Origin: Acidobacteriota bacterium
Lineage (GTDB): Bacteria; Acidobacteriota; Terriglobia; Terriglobales; Acidobacteriaceae
Assembly: GCA_023265315.1 (NCBI GenBank)
Contig: JAHFUA010000003.1
Span: 1-38,659, forward strand
Direction: 5' to 3'
DNA: 38,659 nucleotides
How positions within the stretch are numbered: the first letter of the stretch is position 1; every line of letters starts with the position of its first letter. Under the pieces are notes generated by a model that was not told where the DNA came from, did no database searches, and was given only the letters and a program-made list of their open reading frames with translations. Position numbers and translations under genes: made by a program. Shown here one piece after another: positions 1 through 9,760 of this stretch.

Positions 1-377
1 TCGTCGCCAACCAACTCCTTGGCCATGAGCACGGCGTGGCCCAGCCCCAAAGCCTCTTTCTGGCGCACGTAGGCCACGTGGATCATGTCCGAGATCTGCC
101 GGACCACCGCCAGGAGATCGGTCTTGCCCCGCTCCTCCAGCATCTTCTCCAGTTCGTAGCTGACGTCGAAGTGGTCCTCGATGGCGCTCTTGCCGCGGCC
201 GGTGATGATGATGATCTGGTCGCAGCCCGCGGCCAGCGCCTCCTCCACTCCGTACTGGATGATGGGCTTGTCGACCAGCGGCAGCATTTCCTTGGGCTGC
301 GCCTTGGTGGCGGGCAGGAAGCGCGTGCCCAGGCCGGCGGCGGGGAAAACGGCTTTGCGAACTTTCATTTTTGTCAT
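1..377 (-). CDS. galU: UTP--glucose-1-phosphate uridylyltransferase, N-terminal part (runs off left edge)
   Basis: Reverse-strand translation [71 protein letters not shown]...: GalU nucleotidyltransferase signature. Confidence 0.95.
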   Translation of the reverse strand, partial: MTKMKVRKAVFPAAGLGTRFLPATKAQPKEMLPLVDKPIIQYGVEEALAAGCDQIIIITGRGKSAIEDHFDVSYELEKMLEERGKTDLLAVVRQISDMIHVAYVRQKEALGLGHAVLMAKELVGD

Positions 378-423
378 GCAATAGGAGAATAGCACTCAGC
401 AGTCAGCACTCAGCAAGAGCCTA

Positions 424-472
424 ACGACCGACGACCAACGACCAACGACCAACGGCCAACGACCGCCGACCC
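424..472. repeat. Heptanucleotide tandem repeat, about 7 units of ACGACCA/ACGACCG
   Basis: acgaccg acgacca acgacca acgacca acggcca acgaccg ccgaccc, period 7. Confidence 0.85.
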
Positions 473-474
473 GC

Positions 475-2259
475 TCACAATACCGGCGAATCATCCCCTA
501 TCATCGCCCTCCGGATGATCTTCACCGGAGGAAAACCCTGCTTGAGGAACTGGTCGTGGAATTCCTGCAGGTTGAACTTCGCTCCCAGCTTCCGCTGGTA
601 GTCCTCGCGCAGTTTCAGGATCTCGAGCTTCCCCAGTGTGTACACGAGATAAGTGGGATCGGAGGTGCCGCGCTTGCTCTCAGTCTCGGCCACGGCACGC
701 GACTGGTAGCCTTCCTTCACGAAGAAGTCCACCGCCTGCTCGAAGGTCATCTTGCCGGTGTGCATCTCGATGCCGGCGATGTAGCGCGCGTTCCGCAGCA
801 AGGCGTCCTGCAACTGCCCCAGGCGGAGCTTCAGATACTTCTGGTCGCTGCGTCCGTTCGCCGGCTTGCCGTAGCCCTCATCCAGCATCATCTGCTCGCA
901 GTAGTGCGCCCAGCCTTCGGCGTTGGAACCTGAGCCCACCAGCTTGCGCACCTTCGAGGGCGCATTCTGCACCCACAGGAACTGCACGTAATGCCCGGGA
1001 TAGGCTTCGTGTGTGGCCACCGCGGTCAGGGTGTCGTAGTTGAACTGCGCCATGAACTCGCGCACGTGTTCCGGCGTCCAGTCCTTCTCCGGCAGGGTGA
1101 TGTTGAAGAACGCTTCCTTGGCGGTATGTTCGTAGGGGCCGGGCGTATCCATGGAGGCGAAGGTGAGCGCGCGCATGAAGGGCGGCGTCTCCTCGACGAT
1201 GGGCAGCACCGGCGAAGGAATGGTCACGATGCGGTCGCGTTCAATAAACCCGCGCAGGTCGCTGAACATGTCGCGCACCGCCTCGAGCAGCTTGTCGGGC
1301 GGCGGATAGTTCTTCTGGGAATCGGCCAAGACTTCTTGCGGCGTCTTGCCGGGATCGATCCGCGCCGCGGCCTCCTTCAGCCATTGTTGATTGCGATGCA
1401 GGTCGGCATAGCCGAGCTTCAGCAGCTCGTCCAGCGGCGTGTCCACCATTTCGTCGTACAGCAGCTTCTTGCGGTAGTTCTCGGCGCCGATGCGGAAATC
1501 GCCGTTGGAGCGCGGCAGCAGGTCGTCCTGGAGCCATTTCTGGTAGGCGCTGAGGCTGTGGATCACCGCCTGGTTGTTCTGCTTGAATTCCTCGAGCAGC
1601 TTCGCCTCTTTCACCTCGTGGAAGGCCCCGGGGACGTCCTGCTGGAAGAAGCGGATGATCCCCGGAAGTTGCAGCAGCGCGATCTGGGTATAGATCTTCG
1701 GAGGGTTCGTCAGGTTGGCGTGCGCCGCCTCGAACACCTTAGGCATCTGCCGCTCGCGCGCGATCAGCGACCGCAGCCGCTCCTCCGCCGGTGCAAACTT
1801 GCGGCTCATGATCAGGAAAACGCTGTAGGTGATGCCGCTCGCGTAGCGGTCCGGATTCTTCTCCCACTGCCGGATCTCTTCCAGCTCGAGCAGCCGCCCG
1901 TCGATCTCGTGCAGCAGCAGCTCGCGGTCGGCCTGCCGCTCGGCTGCGAGCCCGTTCGCGCTGAATCCCGCGATCTTTCCCCGCACCTGCTTCAGCGCCT
2001 TGATCTCGGCTTCAACTCCGGCGCGCGAATAGTCTTCCAGTTGGGTATCGTAGCGGTGGAATCCGGCTGACGTGCCGCCAGTGGGATGGAAGGGGAAGTA
2101 GTAGTCGTCGAAGTACTGATCCACCAGCCGGTCCCAGGGGTTCTGGGGTGCGGCGTGCTCTTCCGCTGGTGCCGACTTCTGCGCCACGACTTGATTACCG
2201 ATACAGATGAGAACCGACAGGCACAACAAAACGCCACAAAAAGGCCGCTTCATCGCCAC
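475..2259 (-). CDS. Secreted DUF885 family protein (putative metallopeptidase-like)
   Basis: 594 aa ORF with signal peptide; ATHEAYPGHYVQ and GWAHYCEQMMLDEGYG motifs typical of DUF885. Confidence 0.88.
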   Translation of the reverse strand: MAMKRPFCGVLLCLSVLICIGNQVVAQKSAPAEEHAAPQNPWDRLVDQYFDDYYFPFHPTGGTSAGFHRYDTQLEDYSRAGVEAEIKALKQVRGKIAGFSANGLAAERQADRELLLHEIDGRLLELEEIRQWEKNPDRYASGITYSVFLIMSRKFAPAEERLRSLIARERQMPKVFEAAHANLTNPPKIYTQIALLQLPGIIRFFQQDVPGAFHEVKEAKLLEEFKQNNQAVIHSLSAYQKWLQDDLLPRSNGDFRIGAENYRKKLLYDEMVDTPLDELLKLGYADLHRNQQWLKEAAARIDPGKTPQEVLADSQKNYPPPDKLLEAVRDMFSDLRGFIERDRIVTIPSPVLPIVEETPPFMRALTFASMDTPGPYEHTAKEAFFNITLPEKDWTPEHVREFMAQFNYDTLTAVATHEAYPGHYVQFLWVQNAPSKVRKLVGSGSNAEGWAHYCEQMMLDEGYGKPANGRSDQKYLKLRLGQLQDALLRNARYIAGIEMHTGKMTFEQAVDFFVKEGYQSRAVAETESKRGTSDPTYLVYTLGKLEILKLREDYQRKLGAKFNLQEFHDQFLKQGFPPVKIIRRAMIGDDSPVL

Positions 2260-2306
2260 CTCGCCAACTGAAACAACTTACCATAACGGCCACTCGGAAC
2301 TTGCGC

Positions 2307-5300
2307 TTAGAAACTTGAAACTGGTTTCTGCTCCCCCGCCAATTCCTCCAGCAGCCGCTTCAGCCGCTCCAGCACCTCTTCCGCCTGGGACGCCTTAAGC
2401 GAAAACTTCAGCACGCCCGACGGTGAGAACTGCGCTCCGGCCTGCCCGGCCACGAAGTGCGCCAGCTTCTCCGGATCGACGGCCGCCTCCTGGGTGAAGC
2501 GTATGCTCACCTGGTCGCGACGGCGGTCGATGGCCGCGACACCCAACTTCTGGGAAGCCAGCTTGAGCCGCGCGTACTCCAGCAGGTTGCGCACCGCTGC
2601 CGGAGGCTCGCCGTAGCGGTCTGCCAGTTCCTCCTGCACGTCGTTGAGCTGCGCCTCGCTCTCCACTCCGGCCACGCGCTTGTACATCCTCAGACGCTGA
2701 TTCTCTTCCTTGATGTATTCGGCGGGAATGCGGATGTTGATGCCGAGGCTGAGCTGCACCGCGATCTCCTCCCGCGCCACCTCGCCCTTCATCTCGCGCA
2801 CCGTGCGGTCGAGCATGCTGGTATAGAGCTCGAAGCCGACAGCATCGATGTGGCCGCTCTGCTGCCCGCCCAGCAGGTTTCCGGCGCCCCGCAGCTCGAG
2901 GTCGAGGGCAGCGATCTTGAACCCAGCGCCCAGGTCGGAGAACTCCTTGAGCGCGGCCAGGCGGCGGCGCGCCAGCGGCGTCAGTTCGATCTCTGGCGGG
3001 ACCAGCAGGTAGGCATAGGCCCGCCGGTTGGACCGCCCCACGCGTCCGCGCAACTGATAGAGCTCGGAGAGCCCATGGCGGTCGGCGCGGTTGACGATGA
3101 TGGTATTGCACAGCGGGATGTCGAGCCCGTTCTCGATGATCGTGGTCGCCACCAGCACGTCCGCCTCGTGCCGTATGAATTTCAGCATCACCTTCTCCAG
3201 CTCCGCTTCCGACATCTGCCCGTGCCCCACGGTAACCCGCGCCCGAGGCGCCAGCTCCTGCACCTTGGCCGCGATCTCGTCGATTGACTCCACGCGGTTG
3301 TGGACGAAGTAGGCCTGCCCGCCGCGCTCCAGCTCGTGCTCGATGGCGGTCTTGATCAGCTTTTCGTCGAACGCCGCGACCACCGTCTGGATGGCGATGC
3401 GGTCTTTGGGCGGGGTCTCGATCACGCTCATGTCGCGCACGCCGATCAGCGACATGTGCAGCGTGCGCGGAATGGGCGTGGCCGACATGGTCAGCACGTC
3501 CACCTCCTTCTTCAGCTTCTTCAGCCGCTCCTTGTGGCGCACCCCGAAGCGCTGCTCTTCGTCCACCACCACCAGCCCGAGATCGGAGAACTTGATGTCC
3601 TTCGAGAGCAGGCGGTGGGTGCCGATCAGGATGTCCACCTGCCCGGCCTCCACCCTCTGGAGAATTTCTCTCTGCTGCCTGGCCGTGCGGAAGCGGCTCA
3701 GCATCTCGGTGCGAATGGGATAGGCCGCAAAGCGCTGCTTGAAGGTCTCAAAGTGCTGGAAGGCGAGCACGGTCGTCGGCGCGAGCACGGCCACCTGCTT
3801 GTTGTCGTTCGCCGCCTTGAAGGCTGCGCGCATGGCGACTTCGGTTTTGCCATAGCCCACGTCGCCCACCAGCAGCCGGTCCATGGGCGTGGACGCTTCC
3901 ATGTCGCGCTTCACGTCCACGACGGCCTCTTCCTGGTCCTCGGTCTCCTGGTGTTCGAAGGCGTCTTCGAATTCGCGCTGCCAGTCGGTGTCGCGCGGGA
4001 AGGCGTGCCCCTCGGCCAGGCGACGCTCGGCGTAGAGCTTGAGCAACTCTTCCGCCATGTCCTGCATGGCCTTCTTGACCCGCGCCTTGGTGCGCGCCCA
4101 GGCGGTGCTGCCCAAGTGACTGAGGGCCGGCTTTTGGCCCTCGGCCGAGCGAAACTTCTGCACCAGGTCGAGCCGGGTGAGGGGAACGTAGAGCCGCGCG
4201 CCCTCAGCATACTCCAGGATCATGAATTCGCCCGTGGTATCGCCTTGAGTGATCTCCTTCAGCCCCTGGTACTGGCCGATCCCGTGTTCCACATGCACGA
4301 CGTAGTCGCCCACTTGCAGGTCGCGGAAGTCGGAGAGGAAGGCTGAAACCTTGGATCCCCTGCGTAGAGGACGGGTGAGTACGGCCTCGGACTCGTCGAA
4401 CAGGTCACGGGCGCCGAAGATGGCCACGCCAGCCTGCGGCAGGGCAACGCCGTCGGGAACATTGGCTCGTACTACCGTTGTAGTTGATATGTTCTGGGCG
4501 AAGTAGGCAGTCTCATCCAGGTAGCTCTCCCCGCCCGGGGTGGGGGTCCGGCTGCCCAGCCGAAAGGGGATACTGTATTCGGTGAAGACGTCCGCCAGAC
4601 GCTCGACTTCGCCCATCGTCGGCACGGCGAAGATCACCCGCCTGCCCTCGGCCGTGAGGCGCTGGACCTCCTCCACCATAGCCGGCATGGAGCCGTGAAA
4701 GCGGGTAGTCGGCTGGGACGAAAACGACATGTGTAGTATATGATCGGCTTCTGTGCCGGTCTCGATCCCGAGGTGCTCCAGGCTGCCTCCGGGCCGGCTC
4801 GCCAGCAGGCTTTCGAACTCCTCCGGCGAGAAGTAGAGGTCGTCGGGCCGGACCAGCCGTCCGATTCCAGCGCGCTCGTGGGCTTCCCGGACCCGCTCCC
4901 ACCAGTGCTCGATCTCCCGGGCGATATCCTCCGGTTCATCCACCAGGACCGCCGCCTTGGGCAGCAGATCAAACACCGATTCCGTGGGTGCCCCACCCGG
5001 ACCCTGCCCCGAGCGAAGTCGAGGGGCGGTTTTGGAAGGGTGGGGAATTTGAGCCGCCACGGGCGCGTAGAACTCCCATCCTGGAAAGACCGAGACGCCC
5101 CCTGCCACCACCGCCTCGGCCACCGCGGCTTCAGCCCCGCTGATGCGCGCACCCGAAAGCCGCGCATGGATGGCGCCCAGGATCTCGTCCGTAACCGGCG
5201 TTTCGGCCAGCGGCAGCAGGACCACTTCCTCCACAGGATTTGACGAACGCTGGCTGGCGGGGTCGAACTTGCGCATGGATTCGACCTCGTCGCCAAAGAA

Positions 5301-5918
5301 CTCGATGCGTACCGGGCGGTCCATCTCCGGCGAATAGACATCCAGGATGCCGCCGCGCAGGGCGAACTGCCCCGGCATCTCGACCACGTCCACCGCAGCG
5401 TAGCCAACGGTGTTCAGGTGCTCCACCAGCCGCTCGACATCAATAGTCTCGCCGCGGCGCACCACCCGCGCCAACTCGGCATAGAAGCTGGCCTCGCGCA
5501 TCGGCATCAGCGCGGCACAGGCGGGCATGATGACGATAGAAGCGGCGCCGGTCGAGATCTTCCACAGCGCGGTGGCCCGCTCTTCCTGGATCTCGGGGTG
5601 GGGGGAGAGGTTCTCGAAGGGCAGGACATCGAAGCAGGGCAGTTTGACCACCGAGCCGGGCGGAGGGCCGCCGGTCAGGTCGCAAAATGCCTCGAGGACC
5701 GGCAGCATCTCTTCCGCCGCGCGGTTGTCGCGCACCAGCACCACCAGGGGCCGGGATGCCAGGCGCGCCAGCATCGCCACGTACAGCGATTTGGCCGTAG
5801 GGGTGAGGCCGGAAACACCAATCCGCCCCGCGCCAGCTTTTAGGTGGGTAGCCGCACGCGCCAGGGCTTCTATCTTTTCCACGTCCGCAAAGAGTTCGCG
5901 GACGAACGGCAGGACCAT
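2307..5918 (-). CDS. mfd: Transcription-repair coupling factor
   Basis: 1203 aa; GDVGYGKTEVAMRAAF Walker A, VDEEQRFGVRHKE, SATPIPRTLHMSL, RGRVGRSNRRAYAYLL. Confidence 0.97.
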   Translation of the reverse strand: MVLPFVRELFADVEKIEALARAATHLKAGAGRIGVSGLTPTAKSLYVAMLARLASRPLVVLVRDNRAAEEMLPVLEAFCDLTGGPPPGSVVKLPCFDVLPFENLSPHPEIQEERATALWKISTGAASIVIMPACAALMPMREASFYAELARVVRRGETIDVERLVEHLNTVGYAAVDVVEMPGQFALRGGILDVYSPEMDRPVRIEFFGDEVESMRKFDPASQRSSNPVEEVVLLPLAETPVTDEILGAIHARLSGARISGAEAAVAEAVVAGGVSVFPGWEFYAPVAAQIPHPSKTAPRLRSGQGPGGAPTESVFDLLPKAAVLVDEPEDIAREIEHWWERVREAHERAGIGRLVRPDDLYFSPEEFESLLASRPGGSLEHLGIETGTEADHILHMSFSSQPTTRFHGSMPAMVEEVQRLTAEGRRVIFAVPTMGEVERLADVFTEYSIPFRLGSRTPTPGGESYLDETAYFAQNISTTTVVRANVPDGVALPQAGVAIFGARDLFDESEAVLTRPLRRGSKVSAFLSDFRDLQVGDYVVHVEHGIGQYQGLKEITQGDTTGEFMILEYAEGARLYVPLTRLDLVQKFRSAEGQKPALSHLGSTAWARTKARVKKAMQDMAEELLKLYAERRLAEGHAFPRDTDWQREFEDAFEHQETEDQEEAVVDVKRDMEASTPMDRLLVGDVGYGKTEVAMRAAFKAANDNKQVAVLAPTTVLAFQHFETFKQRFAAYPIRTEMLSRFRTARQQREILQRVEAGQVDILIGTHRLLSKDIKFSDLGLVVVDEEQRFGVRHKERLKKLKKEVDVLTMSATPIPRTLHMSLIGVRDMSVIETPPKDRIAIQTVVAAFDEKLIKTAIEHELERGGQAYFVHNRVESIDEIAAKVQELAPRARVTVGHGQMSEAELEKVMLKFIRHEADVLVATTIIENGLDIPLCNTIIVNRADRHGLSELYQLRGRVGRSNRRAYAYLLVPPEIELTPLARRRLAALKEFSDLGAGFKIAALDLELRGAGNLLGGQQSGHIDAVGFELYTSMLDRTVREMKGEVAREEIAVQLSLGINIRIPAEYIKEENQRLRMYKRVAGVESEAQLNDVQEELADRYGEPPAAVRNLLEYARLKLASQKLGVAAIDRRRDQVSIRFTQEAAVDPEKLAHFVAGQAGAQFSPSGVLKFSLKASQAEEVLERLKRLLEELAGEQKPVSSF
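4991..5045. repeat. Palindromic repeat element inserted in-frame within mfd
   Basis: Outer arms ccccaccc (4991-4998)/gggtgggg (5038-5045); inner gcccc (5006-5010)/ggggc (5023-5027) around gagcgaagtcga; encodes QIPHPSKTAPRLRSGQGPGGAPTE. Confidence 0.75.
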
Positions 5919-5948
5919 GGAGATTTGATTGTAGCAGTGGAAGGCGTC

Positions 5949-6539
5949 CTACGACGCGGTCCCGAACAGGCGGTCGAACAGCGACCAGAAGATAGCGTAG
6001 TCGCGGTCGGGACGGTCGTGGTGGGCCAGGTGGTGGGCGCGGGCGCGATCGAGCCAGGAGGGCAGCCATCCGCCCATGTGGAAGCGCCAGTGGATCTCTT
6101 CCGTCAAGAAGAAGTACAGACTAAAACTCACCAGCACTCCGGGCGCGAAGTCCCAGTGCAGGAGCCAGTCGGCGATGACCACTGGCGCGCCGTTGCCGGC
6201 GAACATCGTCACCACGTAGATCGCCTTGCCGCCCAGGTTGACGTGCAGCGGCTCGTGCGGCATGCCGATCGAGGCATGGTGCAGCAGGTGGCCTTCGAAG
6301 GCGTAGGTGCCGGGCACGTGCAAGATCCAGCGGTGCAGGGAGTATTCGAAGAAGTTTGCCCAGACGAAGCCGGCGACCAAGCCGATCAGCCACATCTCCA
6401 GTCGCGGTGGATGCAAGTAAGCCAGCACCGCGGCCGGCCCGCAGCCACACAGCGTGGCGACAATCGCGTTGCGAATGTTGATGGCGCGACCCTGTTCGAG
6501 CGCAGCGAGATCGACGACAGGTTCGGCAGGCATTCTCAT
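5949..6539 (-). CDS. Fatty acid hydroxylase / sterol desaturase superfamily membrane protein
   Basis: His-box motifs SLHRWILH, HLLHHAS, IHWRFHMG, HHLAHHDR; likely start MRMPAEP at 6539 (ORF open to 6617). Confidence 0.83.
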   Translation of the reverse strand: MRMPAEPVVDLAALEQGRAINIRNAIVATLCGCGPAAVLAYLHPPRLEMWLIGLVAGFVWANFFEYSLHRWILHVPGTYAFEGHLLHHASIGMPHEPLHVNLGGKAIYVVTMFAGNGAPVVIADWLLHWDFAPGVLVSFSLYFFLTEEIHWRFHMGGWLPSWLDRARAHHLAHHDRPDRDYAIFWSLFDRLFGTAS

Positions 6540-6661
6540 CCCCCTAATGAGATGCGGGAGAGACTGGCAGTGGGCGTATCTTACACCTGCTTTGGCCGAC
6601 GGCCAGGGCGTGCGCAAGTGACGGCGGTAATCCGGCTGGGGCTGCTATAGTAACTGGTCGC

Positions 6662-7972
6662 ATGCAACCCACAGCCACCCGCAAGCTCGACCGATCGCGC
6701 CAGCTCCAGCAGCGCGCGGAGAAGCTCTTTCCCGGGGGCGTAAATTCGCCGGTGCGAGCCTTTCGCGCCGTGGGCGGCGATCCGCCGTTCGTCGTCAAGG
6801 GACGCGGCTCGCGCATGTGGGACGCCGACGGCAACGAGTACATCGACTACGTCGGCTCCTGGGGACCGCTGATCCTGGGCCACGCCGCGCCCGACGTGGT
6901 GGAGGCCATCGAGCGCGCCAACCGCGATGGCGCCAGCTTCGGCGCTTCCACGCCGCGCGAAGCCGACCTCGCCGAAGCCGTGCTCGAGGCCTTCCCGGCG
7001 ATGGAGAAGCTGCGTTTCGTCAGCTCAGGGACGGAGGCCACGATGTCGGCCATCCGGCTGGCGCGCGCCGTGACCGGGCGCAAGTACGTCATCAAGTTCG
7101 AGGGCTGCTATCACGGCCACACCGACGCGCTGCTGGTGAAGGCGGGCTCGGGCGTGGCAACCCTCGGCATCCCCGGCTCGGCGGGCGTGCCCGAGGAGTT
7201 CGTGCAGTTCACCCTCGCCCTGCCCTACAACCACATCGAGCGCGTGGACGACGCGTTCAAGCGGCTCAAAGGCGAGATCGCGTGCGTGATCGTGGAGCCG
7301 GTGGTGGGCAACATGGGATGCGTGCCGCCGGCGCCGCAGTTCCTCGACGGCCTGCGCTACCTCACCTCGCGCGAGGATGCGCTCTTGATCTTCGACGAGG
7401 TGATGACCGGCTTCCGCGTGGCCTTCGGCGGCGCGCAGGAGCTCTACGGCACGCGTCCCGACCTGACCACGCTGGGCAAGATCATTGGCGGCGGCCTGCC
7501 GGTCGGCGCATACGGCGGCCCGGCCGAATATATGGACCAGGTTGCTCCGCTCGGCCCCGTGTATCAGGCGGGAACGCTCTCAGGCAATCCGCTGGCGATG
7601 GCCGCGGGCCTGGCTACGCTGCGGCACCTCCGCGACAACCGCGAGCTCTACGGCCGGCTGGACCGAGCCGCGGCCACGCTGGTGGACATGGTTGCGGACG
7701 CGGCGCATCAGGCCGGCGTCGCCGTGACGGCGAACCGCGTCGGTTCGATGTTCACCTGGTTCTTCGCCGGCGAGCCTGTGACGGACTGGGATTCGGCAGC
7801 GAAATCCGACACGGCGCTCTTCGGAAAATTTCATCGCGCTCTGCTCGAGGAAGGCATCTGGCTTCCGCCGTCGCAGTTCGAAGCGGCCTTCCTCTCCGCC
7901 GCTCACTCGATGGACGACATCAGCCAGACGGTTGTGGCGGCGCGCAAAGTATTGGCTGCCATTGGGAGATAG
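6662..7972 (+). CDS. hemL: Glutamate-1-semialdehyde 2,1-aminomutase
   Basis: 436 aa; [63 protein letters not shown]. Confidence 0.97.
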   Translation: MQPTATRKLDRSRQLQQRAEKLFPGGVNSPVRAFRAVGGDPPFVVKGRGSRMWDADGNEYIDYVGSWGPLILGHAAPDVVEAIERANRDGASFGASTPREADLAEAVLEAFPAMEKLRFVSSGTEATMSAIRLARAVTGRKYVIKFEGCYHGHTDALLVKAGSGVATLGIPGSAGVPEEFVQFTLALPYNHIERVDDAFKRLKGEIACVIVEPVVGNMGCVPPAPQFLDGLRYLTSREDALLIFDEVMTGFRVAFGGAQELYGTRPDLTTLGKIIGGGLPVGAYGGPAEYMDQVAPLGPVYQAGTLSGNPLAMAAGLATLRHLRDNRELYGRLDRAAATLVDMVADAAHQAGVAVTANRVGSMFTWFFAGEPVTDWDSAAKSDTALFGKFHRALLEEGIWLPPSQFEAAFLSAAHSMDDISQTVVAARKVLAAIGR

Positions 7973-7992
7973 CCACGGCGAAGAGAGGAAGC

Positions 7993-8066
7993 AGGAGGCA
8001 GGAAGCAGGACGCAGCGGGAGGAGATTATGCCGTTCCTGCCTCCTGCGTCCGGCCACCTGCCTCCT
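7993..8066. repeat. Imperfect intergenic hairpin, AGGAGGCAGGAAGCAGGA family
   Basis: aggaggcaggaagcaggacgcag versus reverse complement of ctgcgtccggccacctgcctcct. Confidence 0.75.
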
Positions 8067-8072
8067 GGCTTT

Positions 8073-8798
8073 TCAGCCGACGACCGACGACCGAGAGCCG
8101 ACGGCTGCCTTCATCATCTCCGTCACGCTCACGAACTCGTAGCCCTGGTCCTTCAAGCGCCGGATCAGCCGATCGGTCGCTTCAACCGTGTGCGCGCGGT
8201 TTGCGCCCATGCGAAGGTGGCCGCCATCGTGCATCAGGATCACGTCCCCACCGCGGATGCGCCGGTTCACGCGCTGCTCGATGCCGTCCGCCGTGTGGAT
8301 CTTCCAGTCATTTGAGCTGACCGTCCACATCACCGGCTCGAGCCCCAGCTTGCGACCGACGCTCAGCACATGCGGCAGGCGCGCACCAAACGGCGGACGC
8401 CACAGCGTCGAATGCTCGCCCACGGTGTCTGCCAGCATCTTCCGGCATTGTTCGAGTTCGCTGCGCACCGTTGCGGCTGAGCAGAAGATCAGGTTGGGAT
8501 GGTTGAAGGTGTGATTGCCGATGGCGTGCCCGGCACGCGCCACCTCGCGCGCGATCTCCGGCTTGGCGGCTACGAATTTCCCGATCAGGAAGAACGTGGC
8601 TTTGACGCCGTGCCGGGCCAGCACTTCCAGCAGGCGAAGCGTGTGGGGATCGTTGGGGCCGTCGTCGTAGGTCAAGGCAAGCTGCCGCGAGCCGCGGCCG
8701 GCGCCCAGATATGTTCTTCCGTAGAGCTGCGACCGCGGCGCGTAGCAAGCGTAGCCTGCATAGCCGAGGGCGGCAGCGCCGATCAGAGGTCCGAGCAT
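8073..8798 (-). CDS. Polysaccharide deacetylase (CE4) family protein
   Basis: LTYDDGPNDPHT, VKATFFLIG, IGNHTFNHPNL, WRPPFGARLP: NodB-homology motifs. Confidence 0.93.
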   Translation of the reverse strand: MLGPLIGAAALGYAGYACYAPRSQLYGRTYLGAGRGSRQLALTYDDGPNDPHTLRLLEVLARHGVKATFFLIGKFVAAKPEIAREVARAGHAIGNHTFNHPNLIFCSAATVRSELEQCRKMLADTVGEHSTLWRPPFGARLPHVLSVGRKLGLEPVMWTVSSNDWKIHTADGIEQRVNRRIRGGDVILMHDGGHLRMGANRAHTVEATDRLIRRLKDQGYEFVSVTEMMKAAVGSRSSVVG

Positions 8799-8938
8799 TG
8801 CCGCAATTTTAAGCTGGCTGTTGGCTTTTGGCTCTGGGCTTTTAGCTCCTCCGTGTCCTCTGTGGTTTTCATCTTCCTATTTACTCAACTCGCAATTGCA
8901 CCGGGCGCTCGCCCGATATATTCTCGCGATATTCGGTC

Positions 8939-9601
8939 ATGGCCAACTTTTTCGAGCTGCCCCGCTACATCGCCATCGAGGGTCCCATCCGGGTGGGCAA
9001 GACGACGCTGGCCAACATCATTGCCGAGCGCCTGCATGCGCAGCGGGTGCTCGAGCCCGAGGACAACGCCTTCCTGCGCGCCTTCTACGATGGCGAGCGC
9101 GGCGCCGCCTTCCAGACCCAGTTCTCGTTTCTGGTCGAGCGCTACCAGCAGTTGCGGGCGCTCGAAGCCGGCCCCAACTCCAACAAGACCATCATCGCCG
9201 ACTACATCTTCGAGAAGGACAAGATCTTCGCCTGCGTCAACCTGAGCGACGCCGAGCTGGCCGTCTACAACCGCTATTACGAGATCTTCCGGGAGCAGGT
9301 GCCCACGCCCGACTTGGTCATCTATCTGCAGGCCACGCCCGAGGTGCTGAAGAAGCGCTTGCGGAAGAAGAAAGCTGCGAGCGAAGCCGCCATCCACGAG
9401 GACTACATCGGCGAGGTGGTGAAGGCCTACGAACATTTCTTCTTCCACTACAGCGCGTCCGACTTGCTGGTGATCAATACCTCGGACATCGACTTCGTGG
9501 AGCGCCACGAAGATCTGCAGCAGCTCCTGCGCCGGCTAACGGAGCCGATCAAGGGGACACAGTACTTCCTGCCGCTGGGAGCGGAATCGGCAAGCGCGTG
9601 A
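8939..9601 (+). CDS. Deoxynucleoside kinase (deoxyadenosine/deoxycytidine kinase family)
   Basis: YIAIEGPIRVGKTTLANIIAERL P-loop, EDNAFLRAFYDGERGAAFQTQFSFL, DLVIYLQATPEVLKKRL. Confidence 0.9.
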   Translation: MANFFELPRYIAIEGPIRVGKTTLANIIAERLHAQRVLEPEDNAFLRAFYDGERGAAFQTQFSFLVERYQQLRALEAGPNSNKTIIADYIFEKDKIFACVNLSDAELAVYNRYYEIFREQVPTPDLVIYLQATPEVLKKRLRKKKAASEAAIHEDYIGEVVKAYEHFFFHYSASDLLVINTSDIDFVERHEDLQQLLRRLTEPIKGTQYFLPLGAESASA

Positions 9602-9602
9602 G

Positions 9603-9677
9603 AAAAAGGAGGCAGGAAGCAGGAGGCGGGAGGCAGCAGAAAAGGCTTGATTTTCCTGCCTCCTGCCTCCCTTTTTC
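9603..9677. repeat. Intergenic hairpin, AGGAGGCAGGAAGCAGGA family (second copy), with T-rich 3' flank
   Basis: aaaaaggaggcaggaagcaggaggc... versus cctgcctcctgcctcccttttt. Confidence 0.75.
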
Positions 9678-9760
9678 CTTGCTTCCCGCCCTCCCCCAAG
9701 GCATCCTATAAGGTGTAACAGGCTGTATCCGCCGACGGGCGGAGCGGCACTGGAGGTCCC

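Noticed and set aside
991-2070. 359-aa plus-strand ORF opposite DUF885
   Set aside because: Shadow ORF; antisense strand carries a clear signal peptide and DUF885 motifs.
3300-4346. 348-aa plus-strand ORF opposite mfd
   Set aside because: Shadow ORF of GC-rich mfd; no family motif.
8073-8798. CE4 deacetylase at 8.1-8.8 kb as a member of the polysaccharide locus
   Set aside because: Separated by about 12 kb of unrelated genes and on the opposite strand; treated as an independent cell-wall deacetylase.
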